Assembly: GCF_037975245.1 (NCBI RefSeq)
Contig: NC_092569.1
Location: forward strand, 6,134,501-6,198,500
DNA: 64,000 bases
Origin: Apostichopus japonicus
Lineage: Eukaryota; Echinodermata; Holothuroidea; Aspidochirotida; Stichopodidae
Reading direction: 5' to 3'
Shown here: positions 1 to 13,100 of the stretch, piece by piece
Position numbering within the stretch: position 1 is the stretch's first letter
How the letters are laid out: every line of letters begins with the position of its first letter
Notes under the pieces: model-generated
Seen by the model: the letters and a program-made list of their open reading frames with translations, nothing else
What the model was told of the DNA's origin: nothing
The model's database searches: none
Translations under genes and position numbers: made by a program

Positions 1-133
1 TGTATATGAGTGAAAGACTGCTGGTGTTTTTGGACTTATATTGGCTACTAGTTTTCCATGAATAATTTACGTGCATGAATTCTTGACTTTAAGCTCTATA
101 TTAATGTTCTCTGTTTTATTTTCTCCTTTGCAG

Positions 134-545
134 TGTTTGCAATTAATAGGTCATTCAAATGGAGGTCGCATGTCATCGATTGAAAGCAACAGGTAGATGG
201 ATGACTTTGTAAATTTGTGTCTTCAAATACAATATTCACCTCTGATGTCTGGGAAGAAAGAGCAAGAGGAGGATACAGAATAGTTAGAGATTATGAGAGC
301 AATGTGTTATCATTGGTTGCAGTGGAAAACATATCTCGTTGATATGGAAGCGTGCATTATCAAATAGACACTAAAAGAACTATTTATAGCAACCGTCTCC
401 ATTTTAGTTGAATCAGCCGAGAGCATTTGATTCCAGGATCTGGTCGCAGTATTTAGTCTGATTTAGTCTGTCTGTGCGTGTACAACTCATCGAAGAACAA
501 CTTAACAAATGATTCATTGAGTTGGAAGACAAAGACAGCATCATC
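134..545 (+). other. Probable 5' UTR portion of coding exon 1
   Basis: A strong 3' splice site (pyrimidine-rich tract then TTTGCAG) ends at 133, so a transcribed exon probably starts at 134 and runs into the coding exon. An earlier non-coding exon and the promoter would then lie left of the window. Several short upstream ATGs are present. One at 509-520 is a three-codon uORF (ATG ATT CAT TGA) ending 25 bases before the chosen start. Bases 1-133 look like intron. Confidence 0.45.
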
Positions 546-1175
546 ATGAGTTCCCAACCTGTGGGAGAGAACAATAGAAATGGGAGAAACTCGAAAGCAA
601 AAACAGTCACTTTTTATAAGAGTGGGGATGTTAACTTTGCCGGACTTAGGATGGCCATCACTCAGCGTAACTACAGGAGTTTTGAGACACTGTTGGATGA
701 GCTCACTAAAAAAGTTGCCTTACCCCAGGGAGCCAGAAGGGTTCACACCCCTGGCGGTATCCATTCCGTGACGAGTGTCGAGGCCCTGGAAGACGGAAAA
801 TCTTACGTCGTTACATCGTCCAGAAAACTGAAACCTCTTAACCTGGATGAGATTCAGAAACAACGGGTATGGATACCAGCCAAGAAAACTTTGCCGAATG
901 GAACAGCGTCGAAAAAGGTACCAAATGGTCAGAAGAAACCCGTCAAAGCAAAAACGTCTCCAAAGGAGAGGACGCCACCATCAAGAGACGCTAGGTCGAC
1001 CAAGCTACCACCGACACCAAAGAAAATCATGATCATGAAGAATGGTGATCTGCAGACGAAACACATGATGCTCCTCAACCGTCGAACAGCTCAAAACTTT
1101 GAGGATGTGTTGCAAGATATAAGTGAGATTTTTAAGTTGCCAGTCAAGAAATTATGCACATCAGATGGGACAAAG
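546..1175 (+). CDS. Exon 1: first DCX domain and first two-thirds of second DCX domain
   Basis: Residues 1-210. The start ATG at 546 has A at -3. The open frame extends upstream only to a TTG at 522 and lacks another ATG. DCX1 begins [10 protein letters not shown], the typical first strand (x-V-x-F-Y-K-N/S-G-D) of doublecortin domains, and continues through [12 protein letters not shown] and a GG-turn region to [16 protein letters not shown] Lys/Pro/Ser-rich linker (about 101-158) follows. DCX2 then starts [10 protein letters not shown] with [15 protein letters not shown]. The donor at 1176 (AAAG|GTAGAG) is phase 0 and cuts DCX2 just after the CTSDGTK turn, a usual place for an intron in this family. 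Confidence 0.88.
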
Positions 1176-4100
1176 GTAGAGTACACTTTAAATATAATCC
1201 AAATTAATTTTTTATTACATTTCACTTTGATCACAAAATTACCTTCATAACAGAACTACAAAGAACAGTAGTACTGTTACTTTTTCATAAAAATGCTAAG
1301 ATTTAGCCTAAGCCTAAAACACTTTCATATATATGCACTCTGTGTAGTGTACGGGACACATCAGAATTGTGTCTTATGTTGGGGCTATTGTGTTATCGTT
1401 GGTCATGAATTTGGCATTTTTCATCAGCTATTTTATTACCAGCTAACTTGTGCTCTCGTGTCGTACATTAAGTGCTTTGTCGATCTGTCTTTGAGATATT
1501 TTACAGCGAACTGCAGGACATTAAACAGTGAACGCTACTACTCTTAGCTTAGATTGACACAAACAAGTAGGATCAGTTCAAGCTAAACATATAAGTGTCA
1601 TATTCATGTGCACTCTCAACTTCAAATTGACAATCATCATGATAAAGTAGTGACATGCAACCACTTAGTATACATGTGGCATACAGAAAATAGATGATGC
1701 TGAGACATATATAATGATCTTGATACTGTGGTGTGTATGTCTGATTGTCTAACCTTGACTAAAAAGAGACCAAGTGCTCAAAATAAAACGTAAGAAAGAC
1801 TAGCATTAGGTCAGCAAGGAAGGGGTCAAAGGTTAGTCCACTCCTAAGATTGAACAAACAAGAGGCTCTACTGTTGCTTTTTCCTTACAAGTTCAATTAA
1901 CTTAGTAATGTAGCTGGTCAACATTCTTCTTCTTTTAATTCAGGTTGAGAGTCTTCAAGCAGTATTCAATGGTCCAGAGTTGTTCGTGGCACTATCGGGC
2001 ACAGAACGTTTTAGGCCTCTGAACTACCTGGAGAACTCTCCCTTCAAAGCAGTTCGATCAAGAGAGAGATTACGAAGAAAGTCAGAAGACAGTGGCGACC
2101 AGCCTCCGGCAAAAATCACTAAGAAGTCCAGTAAGTTACTTTTGTTTATTGCACATTAATGTATGTTTTCTTTGCCATATTAGTCTATTCCCTCGAGGAT
2201 ATTGTAACTACAGTACATCGTGTTTAGCGATACATACGTTTGTGCTTTTGGAACATTTTAAAATATTCCCATCCCCTTGTTGCTAAAATAGATCTGCTAG
2301 TTAATCAGAATAAACCTCAGTGATGCAGAAAATTGAAATAATTCCTTTTTAAAAAGGTATTAAAAAACAAAGTTAATATAAAAGGAATTAAAATGTTGCA
2401 CTGCCCACTGTTAAAACTTTCAGTGCTTTCCCTTCTGTTTCCCTTCTAGGATACTATTTACAAGTTTACTAAGTATATTGCATCTTTCAAATGCAAGATT
2501 TAATTTGTTCCTTGCTTACCTGTCTCCCCACAATCATAGCACTCTCGTTCTACCGTACAGTATCTAACATCCTACCGAAGATATATGCTCTCATTGCTTT
2601 ATAATCTGAAGCAAATCTATGCAGCTTATAAACATCTTACTGGACAGCTTTATTGTTCTCTGGAAATATCGTTTCTCTCTTACGAGTCTGAAATATGGTT
2701 CAGTGCAATGTTTGTTCAAGTGCAGGAACTGGAGACCAAATTTTAGACCCAATTTATTCCCAAGAACCATGAACTGGGAGATGAGCACTGTTTCTTTAAA
2801 CTTGTGAAATTCATTGATATGCTTAAGAGCCTTGTTTAATATCAATATTTGTTCAATCTCTAGGGACAGTGAGTGAATGAATTGTTGGCATCACAGAGTG
2901 GATTTATCTTTTGTCTGAAAAATCAATGTATAGATTAATTGATTGGTAGAATAAGCTGGTAGTAATGTCAAGGATTGCAATACTTTAAAAACATTATTTT
3001 GTATTTTTTTTCAGCCATTTAATTTGAATTGGTAGTTCCATTCCTAACTACTGAAGCATACTTGTGGTTACAGACTGCAGTACAATTAAAGACTTTTAGC
3101 TTTCTTCTTTTGTATGAAAACTAGTTTTTTGGCTGTTGCCATTTCCTGGGTAATTTTGAAAGTAGCTTTATGCAGTTATTGTTTTTAAAGCACAAGAGCT
3201 ATTCTGAGGCTCTAGATCATGCAGTGCCCATATAGACTGTGTGTTGTGATCTCTATCTCTATAAACCAAAAAGAGGAAGAAGGGAAAAACATGGTGTATG
3301 AAGATATTATGAATGAAGGCTCATCAAATACGTCATTTATACAGTATGCAAAATCTTCTGTGCTTAGGAAAGGGCCACACAAGAATTGAACATGTACCAG
3401 AAGATAAATTAAACTCTCTATAGATAATAAGAGCCAAACAATAGGAAAACCCTAAAGAAAGTCCATAAATAACAAGAACTTAACAAATTTTGAAATATAT
3501 TTTCTCACTGGCTGAAAATGTAGTAAGTTTGGAAAGCATGGTCAATGATTCATTGACTACAATTATCACAACTTTCATGATTCCTTAAACATGAGGGGGA
3601 AAAAAATAATAAAAGAAGTAAAACGTATCCTCATCATTTCCTGCCTCTCCCCACCCCCTACCCCCTAAAAAGAATGGCAGTAAACACATGTTGACACAAA
3701 ACAGACTAAATTCGACAAGCAAAGCATAAATTTGACAATGAGATGATTACTACTGTATAGCATTCTCATAATATTTACTTTCTGTATGATTACTTTTATG
3801 ATTAATACATGGTTATTGCATAAATTTCCAGATTAGCTTTTTAAGGTTACTAAATCTTTCTCAGATTGTGGAGTGCCAGGCAACTCTATAGTGAAGATAT
3901 TCTATTGGTATGTTGGCAGGTGCACTTGAGGAGTTGATAGTTCCTCATATAAATTACATAACTAACCAGCCTATACTGTATCTCCACCATTTGGTCAGGT
4001 GAAGTTTGTGAATTTAATAACAGTATAAGTTACACATTAACTAGATCTTAAGATAACAGTGTACAATGGAAAGTAATTTCAAAATTATTGTAGGCTTTAT

Positions 4101-7100
4101 GGAGTACTTAATCATATACTTATTAAGTTGTGACCATAGTGAATTGAAATTGGCTGCATGTTTACTGTACACCCACAGTCAGATTTTTAAAATTAATTTC
4201 TCATTAAAACTTTAATGGTAATGTACTTTAATTTGATTTTAAAAAGTTCTACTCTTTGAAAACATACCACAGTCAAGCCATAGAAATTCTTCCATATTAT
4301 ACTGTTTGAGTGTATACGATAAGTATTAAATTCACTATTAAACAAATCCTCCCACCTCCTCCTGAGTACTGCTGAGAATGTTAGAACAAGACCCATCAAA
4401 TCACCCTTGTAAACAGTTTTCATTGTTTTCAAAAACTTTAGTGAAGCTGATGTTTCATATATAAACCACTTTGGTTTGGGTTTAGAAGGCAAGTTACTGT
4501 TTGCCGTGGAATATTTTAGTGGCTCCTATTTCAGGTTCAAGTCCTATTTGGGATTTCAATAGTGTTTGCTCCTTCTGGGTAGCATATCCTGACTTCCTCC
4601 ACTATGACAATAAAAGTCGGTCAGGTACTGTACCCGTGTTCTTATAATAAGTACTGTCAATGACAGACAAGTGACACATGACAATGTGATAGGTTACTTA
4701 TAATTGCCCACTTCTGAGGGTACTTGAAATTTACTTCGTTCCCCACTTACCTGTCTCCCCACAACCTATGCACCACATTCTACCGTGTCTAGAATGCCCT
4801 GGTAATCTTTTTACACTGTACACCCTCACTGACCCTAGTGACCTCCTTCATTTTTCTACCCACAAAGTGTTTCACTGTGTTTTTCGGAGTTGAAAATTTT
4901 TTCGCGAAATTCAATAAAAGTCGGTCAGGTACTGTACCCGTGTTCTTAAAATAAGTACTGTCAATGACAGACAAGTGACACATGACAATGTGATAGGTTA
5001 CTTATAATTGCCCACTTCTGAGGGTACTTGAAGTATGTCAGTAAGATGCAACATAAAGTGTGTATCGTTACTATGAAAGTACTTATTGTAGGAATTTTAA
5101 ACCTAAGGACATAAAAGATATCCATCAGGCAAAAGTCTGACAAACCAATCCAGGAATCCTTGTTTATTCCTTCATAGTTCTTTTTATTTCATAGACATTT
5201 GTTGAATTCTTCAACTGTCAGTAAAATAAATACAGATCTCTTTATAGTTGCTAAATTCATATCTTGTGCATTTGAACTGGTGTTAGAAGCATACATAGGC
5301 TCTTTGACACCAACTGTATACACACTGCACACTTTTTTGCTTCAATTTAAAATTGTTGTAATATTCTGCTAATGGAATATTTTCTTTGGCTTGGGAGTCA
5401 GATCATGCAATGAAAGTCAGATTAATGTAATCCATAGATATACTCCTTGTAAGTACCCCTATGCCCTTCAGTGGTACATATAATTACATGTGGTTTCTTT
5501 GATCCTATTTTGGTATGTTTGTGTGTGTTTACAGTATAAAGTATGTGACCTTGTTATTAAAAGTAAAGAATGCTGCACTCAATGCACCTAGTTAGTTTTT
5601 GAGTGGCTGACTGATAATATCATCTTTTACAGATTTACAACCATTAACATTAATTTTTATAGTAAAGTCAGTTCAAACATGTATATATCGTTTGCCAGCT
5701 ACAGTATTCTATCCATCATACTGTCATGAGGAGTGTCATGATTACTGTAGGGTACCTGATAGAAATGGCAAGGAAATGTTATCTTCATCTCGGCTGCAGT
5801 AAGTCCAGGCTCTGTTCATCAGCTCTGTCAGCTTCGTTCAGTTTATATAATTACACATTTTACAATGTATGTATGGAAATCCTATGTGTAAAATTTCAAT
5901 GATTTTGTAGACGGACACCGATACAACCATCCAATTTGTAGAACATCTGCTGAAGTTAAGAGGTTGCTCATTAAGACTACTAATGAAGGTCGCATCAAGG
6001 TTTTTTTTATTTTTTATAATTACAGCTTTCAGTTCTATCATTAAAAATTCTAATGCATTAGAAATTGCATCACAACTGGGCTTAAACTTGCATTCTATTT
6101 TCTGTAAGGTGTGTCTTAAACATCTTGACGCTAATTATATATATTTTTGTGGACAAACTGATTATGTGGACAGCGTACAAAAACGATAATAATAATAATA
6201 ATAAAATCATAATGTACTGTATGTTGAATTTTGAAGTACAGTAAGTAAATAAAATGCATGCTGTACAGTACTGTAATGTGTGTATGCATTGGTATAGACA
6301 TGCATTGTACATGAACGATGTTGTTCTCTTCAAATTGGTAAAAATGAGAAATACGTGCCAGATCTTATTATTGTTGTGGGACACAATCCTATAACCAAGA
6401 TTACCTTTTTCAATATATCAACTTACCAACAGTGGCCCTCCATGTATCCATATAAAGTAATATTACCATTTATCCACAGAAATGTTTTGTAAAGGGCCCC
6501 CATTGACCTACTACACACTAATTGGATCAATCCTTCTCGGAAGTCTTGTCAATGTCAACTTCTTTGGTAACAAAGTTAATAACAGTAGTTCTTCCCTCAT
6601 TCTAACACTGCACCATTAAGTTGTGGGTACGTAGTATGTATATTAACTGCATGTCCACAGTTTTGTTTTCTAGTGGCATTGCTGAGTGGGGGAGGGGGTG
6701 GGGTTGGTGGGGAAAGGGGTTGAAAACAGGATGCCCAGGTCTGTTTTGATCCCCACAACAAACAAATTTCCTGGTAACTGGGCACTTTGGTAATGTGGGA
6801 ATGTCAAGAGAATATAATAGCATGCTAAAATTTTCAATTCTTGTCTTCTTCTCTTCTTGTCGCCAGAGGGCAAATGGCGTGTCTGGATCGCTACAAATGA
6901 AAATCCAGCTGCAGGAACCGATGCGACTGTGTACATGGTAGTGTACGGTGATAAAGGAAAAACAGATGACATCATACTAGGGGCTGGGGATGGCTACTTC
7001 GAGGCAGGAAATGAAGATGAATTTACTGTGAGTGGCAAATTTGTGGTGGAAATATTGACCCATTTGCAGATTTATTAGATGTACATCTCTTTTACATTGA

Positions 7101-10100
7101 TTTATGTCTGGTACTTTTGCGATTTTTGTCTACAGTACCTTTTTAAACATACTTTGACATCCATTGAGAGGCTGCATGGTAGATCACTGAGCTGTTCAAT
7201 ATACAGGAAAGGAAACAATGTTAAGGCTGCAAAGTTTCTAATTCCCTAAAAAAATGGTTGGGGAGGGTGGGAGAGGGTGGGGGAGGGTGGGAGAGGGTGA
7301 GGGAGGATGGGAGAGGGTGAGGGAGGGTGGGGGAGGTTGGGGGGAGGGTATTTCTATAGTTGGTGATACATGACACTGCAAAACATGATGTTTGGTGGTG
7401 GCACAAAGGATAATGTGCAAACAGTGTTCTTGTTGTGTCCAGTTTGATGAGAGCAGTTTCACCATTTCTTGTAACATTTGAAAGCTTTGACCATCATAAA
7501 CTATAGTTTCTATATATTTGCCAGCAGCCTTACATAGTTTGTAGAGAGGAAAATCTATCTAAAGTTACAAACCAAGCTCAATGTCAAGTTAATATGTTAC
7601 TTCTCTGCATTGACATGTATTCAAGTCAAGAAGCCGAGAATGAACTTGTAACCTGTAGCACACATATGCTCTCTTTCTCTTGTATTTTTTTTCTTATTGC
7701 ATAACAATTAAAGACAATGATAAGTGTAATAAATGTTAAGTGTTCTCTTTTGACGAATTTGCAGTTTGTAATAAGTTTAAGAGGGTGAAATTTGATCTTT
7801 TTTATATCTAGACTCCAACACCAGCACCACAATTTATGTTTTGAGAACTCTAATTTTCTCTGTCAACCTCGCTATCATTATTCAACAAATAACTTTGGTC
7901 TTAAAATCGCAGATTCAGATCGGAGATGTCGGAGAGATTTACAAGATTAGGATCGGTCATGACGATGGCACAGAGTTTGCTGGCTGGAAATGTGATGAGG
8001 TAGGTGGATTGATTGCATTTTGACTAGTGGTGGAGCTAGGGGTATTGGTCAGGGGGGCGAGAATGGTCTGTTTTGGCACTATCTAAGCGGAGCGCCACCA
8101 CAGGTTGGCGCGGAGTGTACAGAATTTTTTGAGTAAAGATACTCCCTAGATCGCTGGAAATGACCCTTTCCAGGCCTTGCTAATTTGCAGATAAACAAAG
8201 AATAAATAGGTGTCATCATTTTGTCAGAAAATTACACCAAGAAAATGTGACAAATGTCAAAAGGTAGATGGAGAGCGCAATAAAAAAGTCCATACTGTAA
8301 TCGCGAATAAGTAAAAGTGGTAAAAAGCTGAAAAGGGCGCCAGCAGTCCATTTGAGTCCGTCAGGGGTGGGGGCATCCGCCCCCCCTGACTGTATGGAAG
8401 CTCCGCCTCTGATTTTGACTTAATTATCAGACATTTCAACTTATTTTAAGTTTTATGTTAATTTGGAATAAAAATCTTAACCATGCAAGTTAATGAAGTT
8501 CTTTGTAATAAGATTTCTTTGTAGCTGTTGGGGTTTTGGAGGTAAACTTCCATGGATTACTTTAAAGGGAAACTCAGTTGTGTTCAATAATGAAAAGGCT
8601 AAATAGCAGTGAAATGAAAAAGCATGCATTACTCGACTGAGTGTCATACTTTTTACTTTAACCTTATATACTTAATCTCTTTCTCTTTATTGAAGCTAAT
8701 TGTCCTGCAGCTTCCATTTTAATGACTGGATTTACATATATATTATTTTATTATCGAGATTCAGCCATACTTGGTTTTCATTTTCCTGTCTACTACATCA
8801 CAGTATGATACATGAAAACCCTAATTATTCAATAGAGCCGTGATTAGCACACACTTGCAAACAGAGAATTTTATATAGCAATATCAAATGTAAAACACTT
8901 GATAAGATCTTCAATATAACGTTAGATTTAAAAGGTTTTCCCCTCTAGCCTTATTAGCTTGCTTTCACAGAATTTTTGACAGCTAATGAAGCTACCAATG
9001 TAGCCACTCAAGGAAACTCCACATTCATTTGATACCAAAATGTACACTGAACAAGATGACAAACTTGTGTTTTTCCTGGTCAATTATTCTGCCTTGCTTC
9101 CACTGCTGGGGAATTTTCGTGCATTTACCATATTATTCAAATGCAATTTTTTCCCTTTTGTTTATTTTGGTATCTGTTTTGTTTCAGGGAGTAAAATTGA
9201 ATTATTCTAGGTCGCTGTCGTTTGGGCAGAGCTGAGAATGTGAAAAATATTGAATTTGTGAAGAAAAAGCTGTGTTAGGAAATTTCATTTGGAAGATAGC
9301 CTCTATGACATTTGAGAGTGCTCAAGATTCTGTTTTTTTTTAAATTTTATTGAAAGTGTGCTATGAGCGTGTTTGTGAGTTTAGAGAGTGAGTTATATGG
9401 ATTCCGTAGCCCTGACCTTTGATGCTGGTCAGTCAGAGAGCAAGCTATCAAAACGTGGCATTATGGTTTATTCCTCCAAGGTTTTTATATTTCTAATTTC
9501 GTGAGCAGTAGTACAGTGAGTCTTGTGTTGGGGTACTTTGTTTTGTTCTACAGATATTACAGGTCTTGAAAACAGAAAGCTACAATGTAAACAAGGGTAG
9601 CTGACATGTGTGCATAGTGCTAGTAAAAATCTACATTTTGTGGATCTTCAATTTATACATGTTTTTCTGGACAATGAAGTATTTAGATTTTTTTTCATAG
9701 CTTCTGTAGAGTCAGACAGGGGTAGATGGGGGGGGTTGATGGGAGGGGAGGAGTGTAAAGGGTTTAGGTGAATTGGAGAGTAAGATGTGGTGGGAATGGG
9801 GGGTCTTGAAAGTGTTAAAGAGAGGTCTTTTGAGAAATAGGTATTTAGTTCATACCTCTCATACAGGTTGTATTTAATATTCATAAACTAATTGGTAGCA
9901 CTTCAGCAGCTCCCTTAAACTGACGATAGTGCTGTGTGGATTTGAAACTGTTACAGTTATTTATGCTTTGTTCCTCTGACATTCTTTTGTAAAAAAAAAT
10001 TTGAATGCTAAGGTATTCCCTGTAATGTTTATAGCTGAAACTTAATAAAAAATGAATCTGTTTTGAATACGTTTGATTTACTTTGGTTTCTAAGTTATGC

Positions 10101-13100
10101 TACCCATATAAGAATATGTGGCTTGTGTGAAGAAAAAAATTGACTTGTTCATAGACTTAGTTTAAATATTGCCATAAATGGTTTAACAAACTCAAAGAGA
10201 TGCTTCAGATTTGGGTTTTGGAATTCCTTTTTTCTCTCTTTATTTTACAATTCTGTCACAAAAATGTAGGCCATACATGTCTTTGAGTGCTTTTTGTAGA
10301 CAAAATTTGTTTAGTGGCAGTTATGTTGGATTGAACTTCACCTTTTTGACCCTGTGATCTAGTGATTAAATTAACACCCACAGTCAGCAGCTTTAATACA
10401 TCAGTTTTGTTTGATCTGGAGAAAGCTGATTTATTTATATAGTATGATTAACAAGGTAAAACTATGTATCTCCTTTTACATCGTGTCATACGACTATATT
10501 GCCTTCAGATTTAGTGTTTGTTTTTGTGACACCTTTCAGTGTACACTATAAGCACCTTTTGGGTAGAGAGGTGCTTGATACATTTGACGGGGTTAGTTTT
10601 ACCATAAATTAAAATATCAAATATGAAATATATTCATAATGTTTTGTAGAAGTGTTAAGTGAGAATTCCCAAAGGTGTGAAAGAGGTCATTGCATTCTGA
10701 TAGCTAAAAGCAAGAGGCCTGCATATAAATTGTCTAGAGCCAAGGCACAGCAGGAAGAGTAGTGAACTTTTCTAGGAGTTCAGTTACACTGCAAAGAGTA
10801 TTACATGTACTTACATCAGAATATACATCATTATTTACATAATTTTAAGCTTATATTCATAGCTAGGGGGAGAAACAAATATTAGAAGGCAAACAGAGCG
10901 ATATTTTCATAAAGTTTGCAAATTTTGGATCTAGTGACGATTCTCTGGCGATTCTTATCTGCAGTGTACTGTACGTACTTATATGTTATTAAAGTAAAGT
11001 CTCAAAGATGACGTTAGTGTGCAAATATTATTTTCATCTCATCATTAATATATTAGTTTCCCACACTTAAGTAGATTCTGATCAGTTCTTTCAAGTTCAC
11101 CTGTGAAACGCTGCCAGGTTTAGCCGCAGAGACATCTCTAATTACTAAATGTTTCTTGCTTTACACTCGTGAGGAGCTAAAAAAAGAGCATTTTTTGTGA
11201 GGATCAATCAATCAAATTTTTGGTATTAATTGAATGTAATCTACAGTTCTATGGTAGTGTGGCTTAACATTGGTGATACCGACATAGCTTAACCTTTGTA
11301 GGTCTCTCCATACTTTCAATAATTCACATACCAGCATAATTTAGTGTGATAAGTAACTGTGATTTATAGGCTTGTTTGTCAACAACGGTGTTAATAACAT
11401 GCTTTCATTTGTTATTCATCTTCAGTCTGATGTAATCAAAATTTGATGAAAGTGTACTGGTTTTTACTGATTTTTGTGACATGAGCTGAGTGAATTCATT
11501 AATATTTGGAAGGATATTTGAGGTGAATAGAGGGTGATCTTGAAATTCACTTTTACTGTAGGGCTCCTCTGCTTTCAGTTGTTGATACCAATACCACAAA
11601 TTTAACATATTTAATTGGCACAGTTGTTATGATATGGGGGATTGAAAGGTGTTCGGTATTAGCTGTGGAGAAAGGCATTTATGTACTGTACATGCTCATT
11701 TTTGTACATATATATTTTTTCCACTGTTGTGTAACATTTGAAAATGATAAACTTGTAAAGAAGATACATATCAAAACCATTGTGTAACGTTGTTTACTCT
11801 CTCCACTGAATTCATACATGCATCTTAATTTCTAGTGCTTTGATTCAGAGTTTTTTTTCAAGTTTGAAGAGATCTAGCAAATTCAGAATCTATAGTTTGC
11901 TTTAATAAAAGGAAGCCATTCCTAAATTGTATATTATTATTCTATGATAATATCAGATAAGACTCTTTATCACACTTTATGGTCACTTCTAGCCTTCCAG
12001 CTCATCCTGTGTGCTGTATGTTTACAAAACTATTGTTGATGGCCTGTGAGTAATTCCTACCATCTGTTTGTACAGTTCTCTAGTATTAATAGACTTTATG
12101 ATTAGCCAAGGTGTCACTTTATTATCACTGTTTGCTTAGAATGATAATTTATTAATTATAAATTGGCTGTTTGAGAGTGGATATGGTGTGCAATTTACAG
12201 AATCTATGCATCAGTGGACATCAGTACTACTGTATAAGAGCTAATACTGCATATTAAATGCGGTGTCCCATCTTTTCTGGCCGGTAGTTTTTTTCTTATT
12301 ATTATATCTTTTTGTTTGTTTTGAAATTTCAACAAGGATATTCAGAACCCTCCAGTTGTCATCTCTCCCCCCCCCCCCCCCCTTCTACAAAAATAACATG
12401 ATAGTGCAAGTACTGTACTGTAATTAATTATTTTAGTTAATAATTAAGGATTTGAATATAAGGAGCTGTTCTTTGGGTCAGCAGTCTAACCAAATCTACT
12501 GAATACCACTCAGAATTATATTGATCCAATTAGTTAAGGAATCTATAGATCTACTTTGTTTACACCTCATGATATAGGTTAGCTAAGGTAAATAGTATCC
12601 AAAGATTACCTTGAATCTACATGCAAATTTCTTTAATTTTTCTGTCCAAATTTTATGTCATGTCAGTTTTTAATCAGGTAAAGAATAACAAATGAGATAA
12701 TTTCAAAATGTAAACTTCGTCATGAGAAGAAAGTTTAGCTCTAAAGGTAAATCTAAAAGAATAGTATATATTAAATATGCAAAGTTAAAAAAGAGGTAGC
12801 AAGTAAATCCAACTAGTTGATGCAGTGCACTTGTGCACTACACTTATAGCATTACTGGCCAAGTGAATGAAGCCTACATGGCTGGACTTTGAAACTTAAT
12901 GTTTCATATAGTCTCTGTACATTTGCAGTTTCAGAGGCTAGCTGCGCAGCCAACTTATTCTGAGCCTGTCACGGCACTCACAAGCCGCCTCACTTTGTAG
13001 GTAAAACCTTGTCACTTGTAAATATTCACACCTGGTAATTAAGTTTTGGAATGTTCTTACAAATAACTTTGGTATTTAAACTATAACATGCTAATAACAA

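Larger units (their letters stand above)
2131..6866 (+). other. Intron 2, repeat-bearing
   Basis: This 4.7-kb intron separates the DCX part from the first PLAT exon. It holds a fragment of a dispersed family (about 2495-2570), the 121-bp direct duplication at 4608-5032, an AAT microsatellite near 6186-6204 and a G-rich stretch near 6686-6720. The rest is AT-rich sequence with no supported gene. The small open frames on both strands lack family resemblance. Confidence 0.75.

Noticed and set aside
522-545. Upstream extension of the DCX frame beginning at 522
   Set aside because: The codon at 522 is TTG. The first ATG in this frame is at 546, with A at -3.
6602-6975. Minus-strand open frames opposite exon 3
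   Set aside because: They are antisense to a well-supported PLAT exon and contain poly-Pro from a G-rich intron tract.
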